Shown: positions 53,441 to 62,267 of the stretch, one piece after another
Layout: each line of letters starts with the position of its first letter
How positions within the stretch are numbered: position 1 is the stretch's first letter
Assembly: GCA_016714015.1 (NCBI GenBank)
Contig: JADJNZ010000008.1
Location: 124,001-188,000, forward strand
DNA from: Gemmatimonadota bacterium
GTDB taxonomy: Bacteria > Gemmatimonadota > Gemmatimonadetes > Gemmatimonadales > Gemmatimonadaceae
Length of the DNA: 64,000 nt
Direction: 5' to 3'
Program-made: the position numbers and the translations under genes
The notes under the pieces: generated by a model
What the model was told of the DNA's origin: nothing
What the model saw: the letters and a program-made list of their open reading frames with translations, nothing else
Databases searched by the model: none

Positions 53441-54918
53441 GGCGGCGGCCCGGACTTCGCACGCAAGGGTGCCGCGAGCGCGGCCGCATCGGCGTCGGTC
53501 CGGATCACGCGCGGCGTGAGGAAGACGAACAGCTCGGTCTCCGTCGTGCCGCGCGACGCCCCGCCGAACAGGCCACCGATCAACGGGATCGACGAGAGGA
53601 GCGGCAGGCCGCTCTGTCGCGTCTCCTTCACGCGGTCGGTGAGGCCGCCGAGCGCCACCGTCTGGCCATCGCGGACGAGCAGCTGCGTACTGAGCGTCCG
53701 AGTCGAGATGACCGGCGCGTTGAACGCGACCTCCGCGGTGGCCGTCGACACTTCCTGCATGACCTCGAGCTGCACGGAGCCGTCCCCGCTGATCGTCGGT
53801 CGCACGGTCAGCCGCGTGCCGACATCCTTGTACTGGACGATCTGGTCGCGGGACGCGGCGTCCGTCGGCAGCGAGCGCTGGACCTGGACGAAGGGGCGCT
53901 GGCTGCCGACGCTGATCTCGGCCGGCTGGTTGTTCGTCGCGAGCAGGACGGGCCGTGTGAGGATGCGGACGTTCCCGCGCGAGGCCGCCGTCCGGATCGT
54001 GGCATCGAGATCGAGGCCACCAACGCCCATCACGCGCAGGGCGAAATCGCCGAGCCCGCCGCCGCCGAGCGCGCTCTCGATGGTCGCACCATTCTTCCCG
54101 ACGTCGGTGGGGCGGAGGACACCCTCCGCATTCAGCCCGATCGACCGGTCCCGCCGGACCTCCGCCACGAGCACCTCGATGAGGACCTGCAACGGTCGGA
54201 CGTCGAGCGCCTGTACGACCTCGCGGATGAGAGCGATATCCGACTGGTTCGCGCGCACCAGCAGGGCGTTGCCTCGCATGTCGGCGACGACCGTGAGCTC
54301 GCCACTCAGGGTCGCAGGCCGCGCGGGGGCCGGAGTCGTCGCACCGGGCTGCATGGGCGCACCATTCGGTGCGACGAGATTGTTCCGCAACTCATCCGAG
54401 AGCGTGGGTGCGCGGTTCCCGGCGTCCGCGCCGGCTCCGAGGCCACCACCACCCCGGCCGTAGAGCGCATTGACCATCGACGCGACGTCGATCGCGCGTG
54501 CGTGCTGCAGCGGGATCACGAAGAGCTCTATGACGGAGAGCGGTCGCACCGGCGGCGCACCGGCCGTCGGTCCACTCAGCCGGACCGGCTCACGGGGCCG
54601 GACCCGGTACAGTCCCGAGCTCGAATCGTCCACCAGTTCGAAGCCCTGGCTCTCGACCAGGCCGCGCAGGAGTCGCGCGATGCTCTCACGAGGGACCGGA
54701 ACCGGACTCTCGAGTGTCACCGACATGGTCGGCGCGCCCGTGATGATGACCGGGCGGTCGAGATACCGTCCGAGCAGCTGCACCGCGGCGCGCAGTTCGG
54801 TGTTCACGATGCGAATGCTGACGCTGTCCTGCGCACGACCGCCCTCTGGCGTCTGAGCGCCACTGGCGAGCGGGAACAGAAGACAGGTCATCAGAAGGAG
54901 CGCTCGGACGGGGTTCAC
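53437..54918 (-). CDS. gspD: Type II secretion secretin GspD
   Basis: 493 residues, short for a secretin: signal peptide about 1-21, one N0-like and one N1-like domain (about 35-205), then the conserved secretin barrel (about 235-480) with VLIEVLVAEV, VGTRLTVRPTI and the signature SGLPLLSSIPLIGGLFGG. No S-domain is visible. Forms the outer-membrane pore. GTG start, GTGA overlap with gspC. Confidence 0.92.
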   Translation of the reverse strand: MNPVRALLLMTCLLFPLASGAQTPEGGRAQDSVSIRIVNTELRAAVQLLGRYLDRPVIITGAPTMSVTLESPVPVPRESIARLLRGLVESQGFELVDDSSSGLYRVRPREPVRLSGPTAGAPPVRPLSVIELFVIPLQHARAIDVASMVNALYGRGGGGLGAGADAGNRAPTLSDELRNNLVAPNGAPMQPGATTPAPARPATLSGELTVVADMRGNALLVRANQSDIALIREVVQALDVRPLQVLIEVLVAEVRRDRSIGLNAEGVLRPTDVGKNGATIESALGGGGLGDFALRVMGVGGLDLDATIRTAASRGNVRILTRPVLLATNNQPAEISVGSQRPFVQVQRSLPTDAASRDQIVQYKDVGTRLTVRPTISGDGSVQLEVMQEVSTATAEVAFNAPVISTRTLSTQLLVRDGQTVALGGLTDRVKETRQSGLPLLSSIPLIGGLFGGASRGTTETELFVFLTPRVIRTDADAAALAAPLRAKSGPPP

Positions 54919-55394
54919 GGGGATCTCGCCTCCAGTCGCACGACCCAGGTCGTGTCGCCCCAGCTCACGCCGATCTCCAGCGTGCGAATCGACACGATGA
55001 CGACGTCCCCGATCCGGTCACCCGCTCGAATGACATGGTCGCCATCGAAGCCTGGTACGTCGGTGATCACCGCCTGCCATGGGGGCCCGCCGACGACGGC
55101 CTTGAGGCGGATACTCGGCGGTGTCGGCGTCCGCTCCTCGGCTGGCGCGTCGGGTACGACCTCCCCGGTTTCCTCGCGATCTCGCGCGATGAGCCGGAAC
55201 GGTGTGCGTCCGATCGCGTCGGCGACCATGCGTTCGAGGGAGTCTCTTCCCAGGGGGGCGATCGCGCGAATCGTCGGGACTTGGCCAGGAGCGACGGCGA
55301 GCTCGCGCGTTCCGATCCCGTGGACACGAAGCGCGGCGCCCAGCATCAGCAGGACGACTCCGCCAGCGAGCGCGCGGTCGACATGCGCGATCAT
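54915..55394 (-). CDS. gspC: GspC-like inner-membrane protein
   Basis: 159 residues: TM helix about 8-26 (GVVLLMLGAALRVHGIG), Pro-rich linker, then a small beta-rich HR-type domain (IRLKAVVGGPPWQAVITDVPG, then DGDHVIRAGDRIGDVVIVS). This is the GspC homology-region pattern that contacts the N-domains of the secretin. No PDZ domain. Position between gspM and gspD supports the call; PilP is the alternative. Confidence 0.75.
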   Translation of the reverse strand: MIAHVDRALAGGVVLLMLGAALRVHGIGTRELAVAPGQVPTIRAIAPLGRDSLERMVADAIGRTPFRLIARDREETGEVVPDAPAEERTPTPPSIRLKAVVGGPPWQAVITDVPGFDGDHVIRAGDRIGDVVIVSIRTLEIGVSWGDTTWVVRLEARSP

Positions 55395-55978
55395 GCCTCG
55401 CTCCTCGGATCCGGGAGGAGCGCGATCGCTGCGATGGTGATCTCGACGCGCAGGTGTTCGAGCTCGGCGGTCGCGGCGGTGGGGTCCGCTTGCGCTACAC
55501 TCACCTCTTGCACGGAAAGCAGGGCCGTATCCGCATCGAGTTCACGAAGAAGCTCCAGCAGAGCGTTCGCATTGCCCGTGAGGGACACACGAATCGCGAT
55601 GCGACTGATTCCGTCGGTGGCAAGAGAGGCACCGAGCGGACTGGCGCCCCTGACCGAAGCCCCAGCGAACTCGGCGATCGCGGAAACACGTTGGACCAGA
55701 GCGGTCGTCGCTTCGGCGGGTGATCCCGCCACGAAGCAGCGTCCGCGCAACGCGCCATGCGCCCGCCTCCGCTCCTCGAGGCCCTTCGGTCCACCGTCGA
55801 CCGCCGCGTCGAGGAGCCGGGACTGGAGGCGGAGCGCGTCGAGTCGCGTCAACTGTCGCGTCTCCATCGTTCTGACGGCGGGAATACCACGCGCGCCGAG
55901 CAACAACGACCCGATCACGCTGATCCCGAACAGGACGGCGCGGCGGTCCCTGGGCGCGAGGGAGAGGGATACCTTCAT
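55391..55978 (-). CDS. gspM: GspM/PilO-like assembly protein
   Basis: 195 residues: N-terminal TM (RAVLFGISVIGSLLLGA), coiled coil about 35-75, then a ferredoxin-like fold (SRIAIRVSLTGNANALLELLRELD). Pairs with GspL in the inner-membrane platform. ATGA overlaps on both sides. Sequence identity in this family is low, so the call rests on topology and order. Confidence 0.75.
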   Translation of the reverse strand: MKVSLSLAPRDRRAVLFGISVIGSLLLGARGIPAVRTMETRQLTRLDALRLQSRLLDAAVDGGPKGLEERRRAHGALRGRCFVAGSPAEATTALVQRVSAIAEFAGASVRGASPLGASLATDGISRIAIRVSLTGNANALLELLRELDADTALLSVQEVSVAQADPTAATAELEHLRVEITIAAIALLPDPRSEA

Positions 55979-57027
55979 CGGTGAGCCCGGGTGACAGAAC
56001 CCGTAGCTGCGGGGCGCAGGAGGGCGAGGCTCACGGTCGTACGTTGCAGATCCGACCCGTCAAAGACCTCGCGGGTGAGGGCACCGACGAGGACCGGTGG
56101 AGCGAAGCCCGGTACCGTCGCGAGGGCGGCGGCCACATCCTCACGTGGATGGGCCACGACCGACAGGACCGCCGACGTGGAGTCGATGCGCAGCGAGGTG
56201 ATCGCCGCGGACGCAGGAAGTGCCGACGCCAGCCGCGAGACGAGAATGCTCGTGGCCTCCCTTCCACCGGCGAGGGCGTCGGCGACCGAGGAAAGCCGCG
56301 CCATCTCGTCGAGTTCGCGGGCCGCCTGCGAGGCGGCCGGGGTCTTCCGAAGGCCGTTCAGCCTTCCCTCGAGTGCCGCTGACTCGAGTCGCAGCGAGAC
56401 GGACGGCGCCCACACCGCTCCGCTCGCTGCGAGTACGAGGCACACGAGCAGGGTGAGCCGCCGATTGCGTATGTCGCGTCGCGACCGCTGCGCCTCGTTC
56501 GGATCGAAGACCACGACCGAAGGATCCCTTCTCTCGTGCAGCAACAGGCTGTACTGCGTCGATTGGTCCGACGTCGGCAGGGACTCCGCGGGTACGACTC
56601 CCACGAGCACGACTCCGCTCGCGGTCGCGGCCGCGCTCAGGGAGAGTTGTGTCGAACGATCGAGTGCGACCCCCCACCAACCATCCTCACGGAGTGTCAC
56701 CGCGCCGTAGGTCGACGCCTCGGGCTCGCCGAGGAAGAAGGCTTCCGGGCTCGCCGTGAGCAACGCGTCCACGCTGGCGCGCGGAGTCGAAGCGGCGACG
56801 TCGAACAGCCGGCGGAAGCGGCATCGTGGCGCGTCAACGACCGCGAGGACACGAGCGCGCCGGCGCTCGACGGCCGGGATCGAGGAGAGGATCTCGTACA
56901 AGAAGGTCGACCATGGTACGTCGCTCGGCCGGCGCGTCGCGCAAGAGGGGAGCTTCGCACTCCCCCCATCCCGGACAAGCGCCGCCTCATCGCCTGCCAG
57001 CGTGAGTACCATGCGAAGCGGCTTCAC
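55975..57027 (-). CDS. gspL: GspL-like platform protein (PilM-PilN type)
   Basis: 350 residues: cytoplasmic actin-like part about 1-195, TM about 200-220 (LTLLVCLVLAASGAVWAP), periplasmic coiled coil and ferredoxin-like domain to the end. It recruits the GspE ATPase. GTG at 57027 overlaps the gspK stop (GTGA); an in-frame ATG lies 15 bases further in. ATGA couples it to gspM. Confidence 0.8.
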   Translation of the reverse strand: MKPLRMVLTLAGDEAALVRDGGSAKLPSCATRRPSDVPWSTFLYEILSSIPAVERRRARVLAVVDAPRCRFRRLFDVAASTPRASVDALLTASPEAFFLGEPEASTYGAVTLREDGWWGVALDRSTQLSLSAAATASGVVLVGVVPAESLPTSDQSTQYSLLLHERRDPSVVVFDPNEAQRSRRDIRNRRLTLLVCLVLAASGAVWAPSVSLRLESAALEGRLNGLRKTPAASQAARELDEMARLSSVADALAGGREATSILVSRLASALPASAAITSLRIDSTSAVLSVVAHPREDVAAALATVPGFAPPVLVGALTREVFDGSDLQRTTVSLALLRPAATGSVTRAHR

Positions 57028-57935
57028 CAGACCCTCCGACGTATGGGTGTGAGGCCGGACGACGTCAACGTCACCGTCAGTTCCTCGGAGCGTTCCGTTC
57101 GCGATGCGCCTGCGCTCGCGGTCACGGTCAGGATCCAGGTCTCAGGGCCGACGCGGGCGATCCGGGACAGGTCAACGAATCGAGCACTGAAGTCCGGAGC
57201 ATCGGCGGACGGAACGAGCGCGGCCAACTCGGTCACGGAGGACGGACGCCAACCGTCGCGACGCCGAGCGACGATCGCCGCGGCGAGCCGCGGCGAGATG
57301 CCGGGCAACGAGGCCAGGACCACCGCCGACGCATGCATGATGTCGACCGTCGTGCCCTCGACGTCGAGATCCGGGAGCAGCTCCGGGTGGTCGCCCATCG
57401 CGCGCACACGAAGGAGTTCGCCGGTCGATCGAAAGTCCTGGTTCGTCGGCAGGGAGAGCCGACGCGCCAAGTACCAGTCTTGCTCCGCACCGCGCGGGTT
57501 CGGCTCGTCATCGGAGTCGCGCCAGTCCTCGATCGCCGAGGCGAGCGCGAGTGCCTCCGTCTCGGGGACCGCCAGCAGGAACATCCGGTGGAGCCCTTCC
57601 AGGCCGGCGCGGTTCACATTGAGGCGAGCTCCTCCCGATCGGAGCGTGCGCCGGCAGTCGTCGACCGGCGGGCCGAGCGTGGCGAGTCCGATATCAAGAT
57701 GGTCCCACTCCGCTTCGCGCAGCCTCCCGGCGGGCGACTCCAGGAGCCGCTGGTCCAGCTGGGCGAGTGTCAGCGCAGCGCAGCCGCTCACTGCGTATCG
57801 CGCCTCGGTCGCATCCATGCGATTCTGCGCCGCATCCACTCCGGAACGGCCGCCGAGCACGGCGGTCAGCGTGAGCACCGCCGCGACCGAGAGCACCCAC
57901 AACACCACCAGCAACGCGATGCCCGGACGCCTCAT
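57024..57935 (-). CDS. gspK: GspK minor pseudopilin
   Basis: 303 residues from the ATG at 57935. Short leader and hydrophobic helix (RRPGIALLVVLWVLSVAAVLT) with the prepilin cleavage after Gly, then the large alpha-domain typical of GspK (LNVNRAGLEGLHRMFLL, ALASAIEDWRDSDDEPNPRG, the LPGISPRLAAAIVARR helix-hairpin). Caps the pseudopilus tip with GspI and GspJ. The upstream in-frame residues belong to gspJ's reverse context and are not part of it. Confidence 0.9.
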   Translation of the reverse strand: MRRPGIALLVVLWVLSVAAVLTLTAVLGGRSGVDAAQNRMDATEARYAVSGCAALTLAQLDQRLLESPAGRLREAEWDHLDIGLATLGPPVDDCRRTLRSGGARLNVNRAGLEGLHRMFLLAVPETEALALASAIEDWRDSDDEPNPRGAEQDWYLARRLSLPTNQDFRSTGELLRVRAMGDHPELLPDLDVEGTTVDIMHASAVVLASLPGISPRLAAAIVARRRDGWRPSSVTELAALVPSADAPDFSARFVDLSRIARVGPETWILTVTASAGASRTERSEELTVTLTSSGLTPIRRRVW

Positions 57936-58471
57936 CGGTCGATGCCCACAAGGAAGAAGGTCGTGTCCTCGTGCATGACAACGCCTAGCGCTGTCGGCGT
58001 GCGGAGGCTGTGGCCCCATTCCGGAAGCCAGGTCGCGCCGTCGACCGTCCGCTCCTGAAAGGCGAACGCGTCCGGCTCGCCGCCAAGCCGGAGATCGATC
58101 GGCGGCGAGGCGTCGAGGGTCAGGGAGAGCCCGCTACGCCCCGGACTGCCGAGGGAGACGATGGCGAGCACGGCACGACAGCGCACGAGTTCGCCGTCCG
58201 CCGAGTCACACCAGGTATCGAAGCTCAGCCTGGTCGGTCCCCCTTCGAATCCCGTCGCTGATCGGCCACCTGATTCGGTCCGGGCGAGCAGATCACGCAG
58301 GAGGCCGCTCGAGTTCCTCCGAAGGTCTGCCGCGACCGACGCGCTGGCGGCGAGGTCCGCCCCGTCCTGCAGCGCGACGAGCATGCCACGCGCGCCAGAG
58401 ACCACCAGCGCGGTGAGTGTCAGCGCGACGATGAGCTCCAGCACGGTGAATCCCTGGCGTTCAGGGCGCAT
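57932..58471 (-). CDS. gspJ: GspJ minor pseudopilin
   Basis: 179 residues with leader RQGFTVLELIVALTLTALVV; Glu5 of the mature helix is present. The C-terminal beta-domain contains two cysteines (DTWCDSADGELVRC). Overlaps gspI by 11 bases and gspK by ATGA. Confidence 0.88.
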   Translation of the reverse strand: MRPERQGFTVLELIVALTLTALVVSGARGMLVALQDGADLAASASVAADLRRNSSGLLRDLLARTESGGRSATGFEGGPTRLSFDTWCDSADGELVRCRAVLAIVSLGSPGRSGLSLTLDASPPIDLRLGGEPDAFAFQERTVDGATWLPEWGHSLRTPTALGVVMHEDTTFFLVGIDR

Positions 58472-58820
58472 CGGTCACGTTCGGGCGATAGATGTGTGTC
58501 GTGAGCGTCGCCCGACCTTGCGTCGGAACGAGGATCTCCATGCGCGCCACCGAGCGCGTGAGGAGCGTCACGTGCACCGTGAGTCCGTCGATCTGCCGGC
58601 GTCCCGCCATCCGCTCGATCTCGTGGAGTGGCTGCGCCTGCAGGCGCTCGAGAAGCTGCGCAGCTCTCTCCAGTTCCGCCTCACGACGGAGTGTCGCTTC
58701 GAGCGTGTGAAGCGTCTGCGCGGCCAGTGTCGCCCAGCCGATCCCAGCGACGCCGAGCACCGCGACGGCGAGGATGACTTCGAGGAGCGCGATCCCGCGC
58801 CGGCCGTCACCTGGTCGCAT
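58461..58820 (-). CDS. gspI: GspI minor pseudopilin
   Basis: 119 residues from the ATG at 58820, which gives the short leader MRPGDGRRG before IALLEVILAVAVLGVAG; Glu5 is present. An upstream ATG at 58898 would add a long leader and overlaps gspH. Small C-terminal domain. Confidence 0.85.
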   Translation of the reverse strand: MRPGDGRRGIALLEVILAVAVLGVAGIGWATLAAQTLHTLEATLRREAELERAAQLLERLQAQPLHEIERMAGRRQIDGLTVHVTLLTRSVARMEILVPTQGRATLTTHIYRPNVTDAP

Positions 58821-59112
58821 CGACCTGCTCCGCGAGGAACGTGCGCACTCGTCCCGCGCTGTCGATGGTGACCCGACCGTCGGGTCGGGCGAAGACATGC
58901 ACGGGGGAGTCGCTCACGATCCCTGAACGCACGACGGGCCGCCGGGAGGCGATGGCCATGGACCGCGCCTGGGCGATGAGACGCATGAGGCTGTCCGTCT
59001 GCGGCGTGGTCGCCGCCCGAAAGCTCGGGGTCACCACCGCCAGGCATACGCCCAGCATGGCGAGGACGACCAGCAGTTCGACGAGTGTGGCGCCGGCGGG
59101 GGCGGTGCGCAT
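58807..59112 (-). CDS. gspH: GspH minor pseudopilin
   Basis: 101 residues, shorter than usual GspH. Leader RTAPAGATLVELLVVLAMLGV, Glu5 present, then a small beta-domain (IASRRPVVRSGIV, VHVFARPDG). Start overlaps the gspF stop by one base and its end overlaps gspI by 14. Confidence 0.82.
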   Translation of the reverse strand: MRTAPAGATLVELLVVLAMLGVCLAVVTPSFRAATTPQTDSLMRLIAQARSMAIASRRPVVRSGIVSDSPVHVFARPDGRVTIDSAGRVRTFLAEQVDATR

Positions 59113-60191
59113 CAGCCGGGGCGTACCGCATAGACCGCCTGCAGCATCGCCGCGGCGACGACACCGACGATCGCGGCGAACGCGAGGATCAGGGCCGGTT
59201 CTATCAACCGGATCGCCGTGCGCATGATGCGGTCGGCGCGACCCTGCTCGATCCGCGCCGCGAACGCGAGCATGCGCCCCATCTGTCCGGTCTCCTCCCC
59301 GGACGCGATCAGGCGGCAGGCGGTCGGTGTCATGGCCCCAACGTCATGGAGCGCGCGCGAAGGGCGCTCTCCGGCGACGATCCGCTCGCGCGCCCTCTCG
59401 AGACGGGACGCGATCGCGGCATCACCAAGCGCTGGCGCGGCCTGCCGCAGGGCGGCGCGGAGCGGCATGCCGGATTCGAGGAGCGCCGAGAGTGCGGCGC
59501 AGAGTCGCGCGGTGGCGGCGGATCGCCTGACCGTTCCGATGAGAGGAAGACGGAGCATCCAGGCGTCCGTGGCCAGCCGCCCACGGGGAGACGCTCGCCA
59601 CCGCATCAGCGCCGACGTTGCCAGGACGAGCGCGATCGCCGCCGGGAGCGCCCCAGCCCGCAATCCGGCGCTCACGTCGAGCACCGCACGCGTCATCGGT
59701 GGCATCGACTGCCCGAGACCGTCGAGGATACCGGCGAAGCGCGGCAACACCAGTCCGACCATGACTCCGACGGAGCCGAACCCCGCGACGCCGACGACGA
59801 CGGGGTACGCCAACGCCGCGCGGATCGCCGCACGGTTCGTCGCGTCAGCCTCGGCGTGGTCCGCCGCACGACGAATCGCCGGAGCGATCCCCCCGCCGGC
59901 CTCACCTGCTCTCACCAGACCGACCACGACCGGCGGGAGGCCGAGTGACATCTCCTCGAGGCTCCGGGCCAACGACGTGCCTTCGCGGACGGACGTGCGC
60001 AGCCGCGGGACGCCAGCAGACCAGCCCGCGGGCGCCAGTTCCTCGAACGCGGCGAGCGCCCGCGAGAGTGGAAGGCCGGCCTCCAGCAGATCCGCGAGGA
60101 TGCGCAACCCGATCGCGAGCGACTCGGAATCGAGTGTCGCCCGTGCATCCGGCGGGGCCGACGCGGCTAGCGCCGGAGCGGTCCACGCCAT
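59112..60191 (-). CDS. gspF: GspF inner-membrane platform protein
   Basis: 359 residues with two repeated T2SSF domains (about 25-145 and 220-345) and three TM helices (about 130-155, 185-205, 325-350). Motifs: ADLLEAGLPLSRALAAF, GLVRAGEAGGGI and the second-repeat equivalents SALLESGMPLRAAL, ASGEETGQMG. Its start overlaps the gspG stop by 25 bases. Confidence 0.92.
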   Translation of the reverse strand: MAWTAPALAASAPPDARATLDSESLAIGLRILADLLEAGLPLSRALAAFEELAPAGWSAGVPRLRTSVREGTSLARSLEEMSLGLPPVVVGLVRAGEAGGGIAPAIRRAADHAEADATNRAAIRAALAYPVVVGVAGFGSVGVMVGLVLPRFAGILDGLGQSMPPMTRAVLDVSAGLRAGALPAAIALVLATSALMRWRASPRGRLATDAWMLRLPLIGTVRRSAATARLCAALSALLESGMPLRAALRQAAPALGDAAIASRLERARERIVAGERPSRALHDVGAMTPTACRLIASGEETGQMGRMLAFAARIEQGRADRIMRTAIRLIEPALILAFAAIVGVVAAAMLQAVYAVRPG

Positions 60192-60622
60192 GATGTCAGG
60201 TCCTCATCCTCGTGATCACCACCCTCGGCGCCATCGCGTCCGAGCGTATAGAGATCGTAGCCCTCGCGTTGACGCTCCCCCGGCGAGACGTAGATCCACG
60301 GTCGGCCCCAAGGGTCGAGCGGCACCTCCTGCCGGAGGTACGGACCACGCCACCGGGACGCCGCGTCCGGATCCAGGGGCGCCTCCCGCAGCACGCCGAG
60401 CCCCTCGTCCGTGCGCGGATAGCGCTGCAGGTCCAGGCGATACGCGTCGAGCGCGAGTCCGAAGACCTCGATCTGAGCTCGTGCTGCCGTCTTCCTCGCC
60501 TCCCCCACATTCCCGAAGAGGGCCGGTGCGACGACCGACGCGAGCGTCGCGATGATGGCGATCACGACCAGCAACTCGATGAGCGTGAAACCACGCCGCC
60601 GTTGCTCACTCCTGCACGGCAC
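60167..60622 (-). CDS. gspG: Major pseudopilin GspG
   Basis: 151 residues from a GTG at 60622, preceded by AGGAGG 6 bases upstream inside gspE. Leader ending RRRG, mature FTLIELLVVIAIIATLASVV with Glu5. GspG landmarks: AQIEVFGLALDAYRLD, YPRTDEGL, WRGPYLR, PLDPWGRPWIYVSPG and the calcium-loop region. The start overlaps gspE by 17 bases. Main subunit of the pseudopilus. Confidence 0.92.
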   Translation of the reverse strand: MPCRSEQRRRGFTLIELLVVIAIIATLASVVAPALFGNVGEARKTAARAQIEVFGLALDAYRLDLQRYPRTDEGLGVLREAPLDPDAASRWRGPYLRQEVPLDPWGRPWIYVSPGERQREGYDLYTLGRDGAEGGDHEDEDLTSWRGPLRR

Positions 60623-62099
60623 GCAGGACCTCCTCGATGGTGGTGATGCCTGCCTGGACGAGCTGCCATCCACACTCCCGCATCGGGACCATGCCGTCCG
60701 CGATCGCCCGTTCGGCGAGCTCCGATCGCGGGGCGCCGCGGGCCAGCGCCGCGCGCAACGCATCGGTCATCTGCAACACTTCGAAGATCCCGATGCGCCC
60801 GCGGTAGCCTGACTCCCGACAGGCCGAACAACCGAGACCGCGCCAGCCCGACGCCGCATGGATCGGCCGCGCCACGAGTCGCGCGGCGTCCGAATCCGAC
60901 AGGTCCACCCGAACGGAACAGTGACCACAGATCCGCCGAACGAGCCGCTGGGCAACGATGCCCTCGAGCGTTCCGCCGATCAGATAGTCCGCGATCCCGA
61001 GATCGAGCAGACGCGGGAGCGCGCCGACCGCGTCGTTGGTATGGAGCGTCGAGAGCACGAGATGACCCGTCATGGCCGCCTGGATCGCCACTTCCGCCGT
61101 CTCCCGGTCGCGCATCTCGCCGATCATCACGACGTCGGGATCCTGCCGAAGGATCGCGCGGAGCGCCGTGGCGAACGCAACACCCGATTGCCGATGGACC
61201 GGGACCTGCGTGACGCCCGGGAGCTCGTACTCGACCGGATCCTCGACCGTGATGATCTTCTCGCGTGAGGCGTCCCGCTGCTGGAGCGCAGCATAGAGCG
61301 TCGTCGTCTTGCCGCTCCCTGTCGGCCCGGTGACGAGGATCAGTCCATGCGGGCGCGAGACGAGCTGCCGTACCGCATCGAGCATGACCGCCGGCATGCC
61401 GAGCGAATCGAGGTCCCCGGGGGCGACTCCTCGATCGAGGAGTCGGAGGACGACGCTCTCGCCGTGGACGGTGGGGACCGTCGAGACCCGCAGGTCAAGC
61501 TCGCGATCGACGAGCCGGAGCCGGATCCGCCCGTCCTGCGGTCGGCGCCGCTCGGCGATATCCAGCTCGGCGACCGTCTTGATGCGTGAGACGACCGCAT
61601 GTTCCATCTGTCGTGGCGGCTCCGGGGCCGGAGCGAGGACGCCATCCATTCGGAATCGAACGTCGAGACCGCCCTTCCTTGCCTCGAGGTGGATGTCGCT
61701 TGCGCCGGCATCGATCGCCTCCCGCAGCAGGAGGTTCACGTACCGGATCACGGGAGGCCCGTTCGCCAGATCGCGGACATCGGTGGTGCGCTCGTCGTCC
61801 GGGTCGTCGTCCCTGACCAGGTCGAGAGCCACGAGGCGGTCGGCCTCGGTGGTGATGCGCTCGATGTACTGCTCGAGCTCCTCACGAGAACACGGATGCG
61901 ATGCAGCCCGCCGTCCATAGAGTTCCGCGACCTCGGCGACGGCCACCGACGACGCGTTCTCTCCCACGGCGACCACGAGCTGCCCCTCGCCGTCCTCAGC
62001 GAGAGGGCAGATCCGGTGGCGCAACAGGAAGGAGCGCGAGATGCCGCTCGCGAGAGGGAGAGGTACCGCGCTCGAGTGCATCAGACTGGCATTGGGCAC
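60606..62099 (-). CDS. gspE: T2SS assembly ATPase GspE
   Basis: 497 residues counted from the GTG at 62099; an in-frame ATG at 62081 may be the real start, since the sigma-54 promoter would start transcription about 62101. N-terminal domain about 1-110, Walker A GPTGSGKTTT (258-267), Asp box, Walker B VVMIGEMRD, His box LSTLHTNDA, and a Cys4 zinc motif (CGHC, CSAC). It powers pseudopilus assembly. First gene of the operon. Confidence 0.93.
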   Translation of the reverse strand: MPNASLMHSSAVPLPLASGISRSFLLRHRICPLAEDGEGQLVVAVGENASSVAVAEVAELYGRRAASHPCSREELEQYIERITTEADRLVALDLVRDDDPDDERTTDVRDLANGPPVIRYVNLLLREAIDAGASDIHLEARKGGLDVRFRMDGVLAPAPEPPRQMEHAVVSRIKTVAELDIAERRRPQDGRIRLRLVDRELDLRVSTVPTVHGESVVLRLLDRGVAPGDLDSLGMPAVMLDAVRQLVSRPHGLILVTGPTGSGKTTTLYAALQQRDASREKIITVEDPVEYELPGVTQVPVHRQSGVAFATALRAILRQDPDVVMIGEMRDRETAEVAIQAAMTGHLVLSTLHTNDAVGALPRLLDLGIADYLIGGTLEGIVAQRLVRRICGHCSVRVDLSDSDAARLVARPIHAASGWRGLGCSACRESGYRGRIGIFEVLQMTDALRAALARGAPRSELAERAIADGMVPMRECGWQLVQAGITTIEEVLRAVQE

Positions 62100-62110
62100 A
62101 CCTCGCTACA

Positions 62111-62128
62111 GGGCAACTGGCGTGCCAA
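62111..62128 (-). promoter_or_regulatory. Sigma-54 promoter of the gsp operon
   Basis: Minus strand TTGGCACGCCAGTTGCCC matches the -24/-12 consensus TGGCACG-N4-TTGC exactly. With the -12 C at 62113, transcription starts about 62101, just before gspE. The adjacent upstream gene encodes a sigma-54 activator. Confidence 0.85.
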
Positions 62129-62267
62129 CTCGCGCCGACACGTGGTGGCATCGGGCGCACCATTAGAGCGGAGCCGAGCGCGATCGGATGCTGCCGTGCG
62201 GAGGCGAGGAGTTGAGACTCTCGTTCCGTGATGCGACCGGCGCTGATCCCAGCGGTCCGACGGTAGC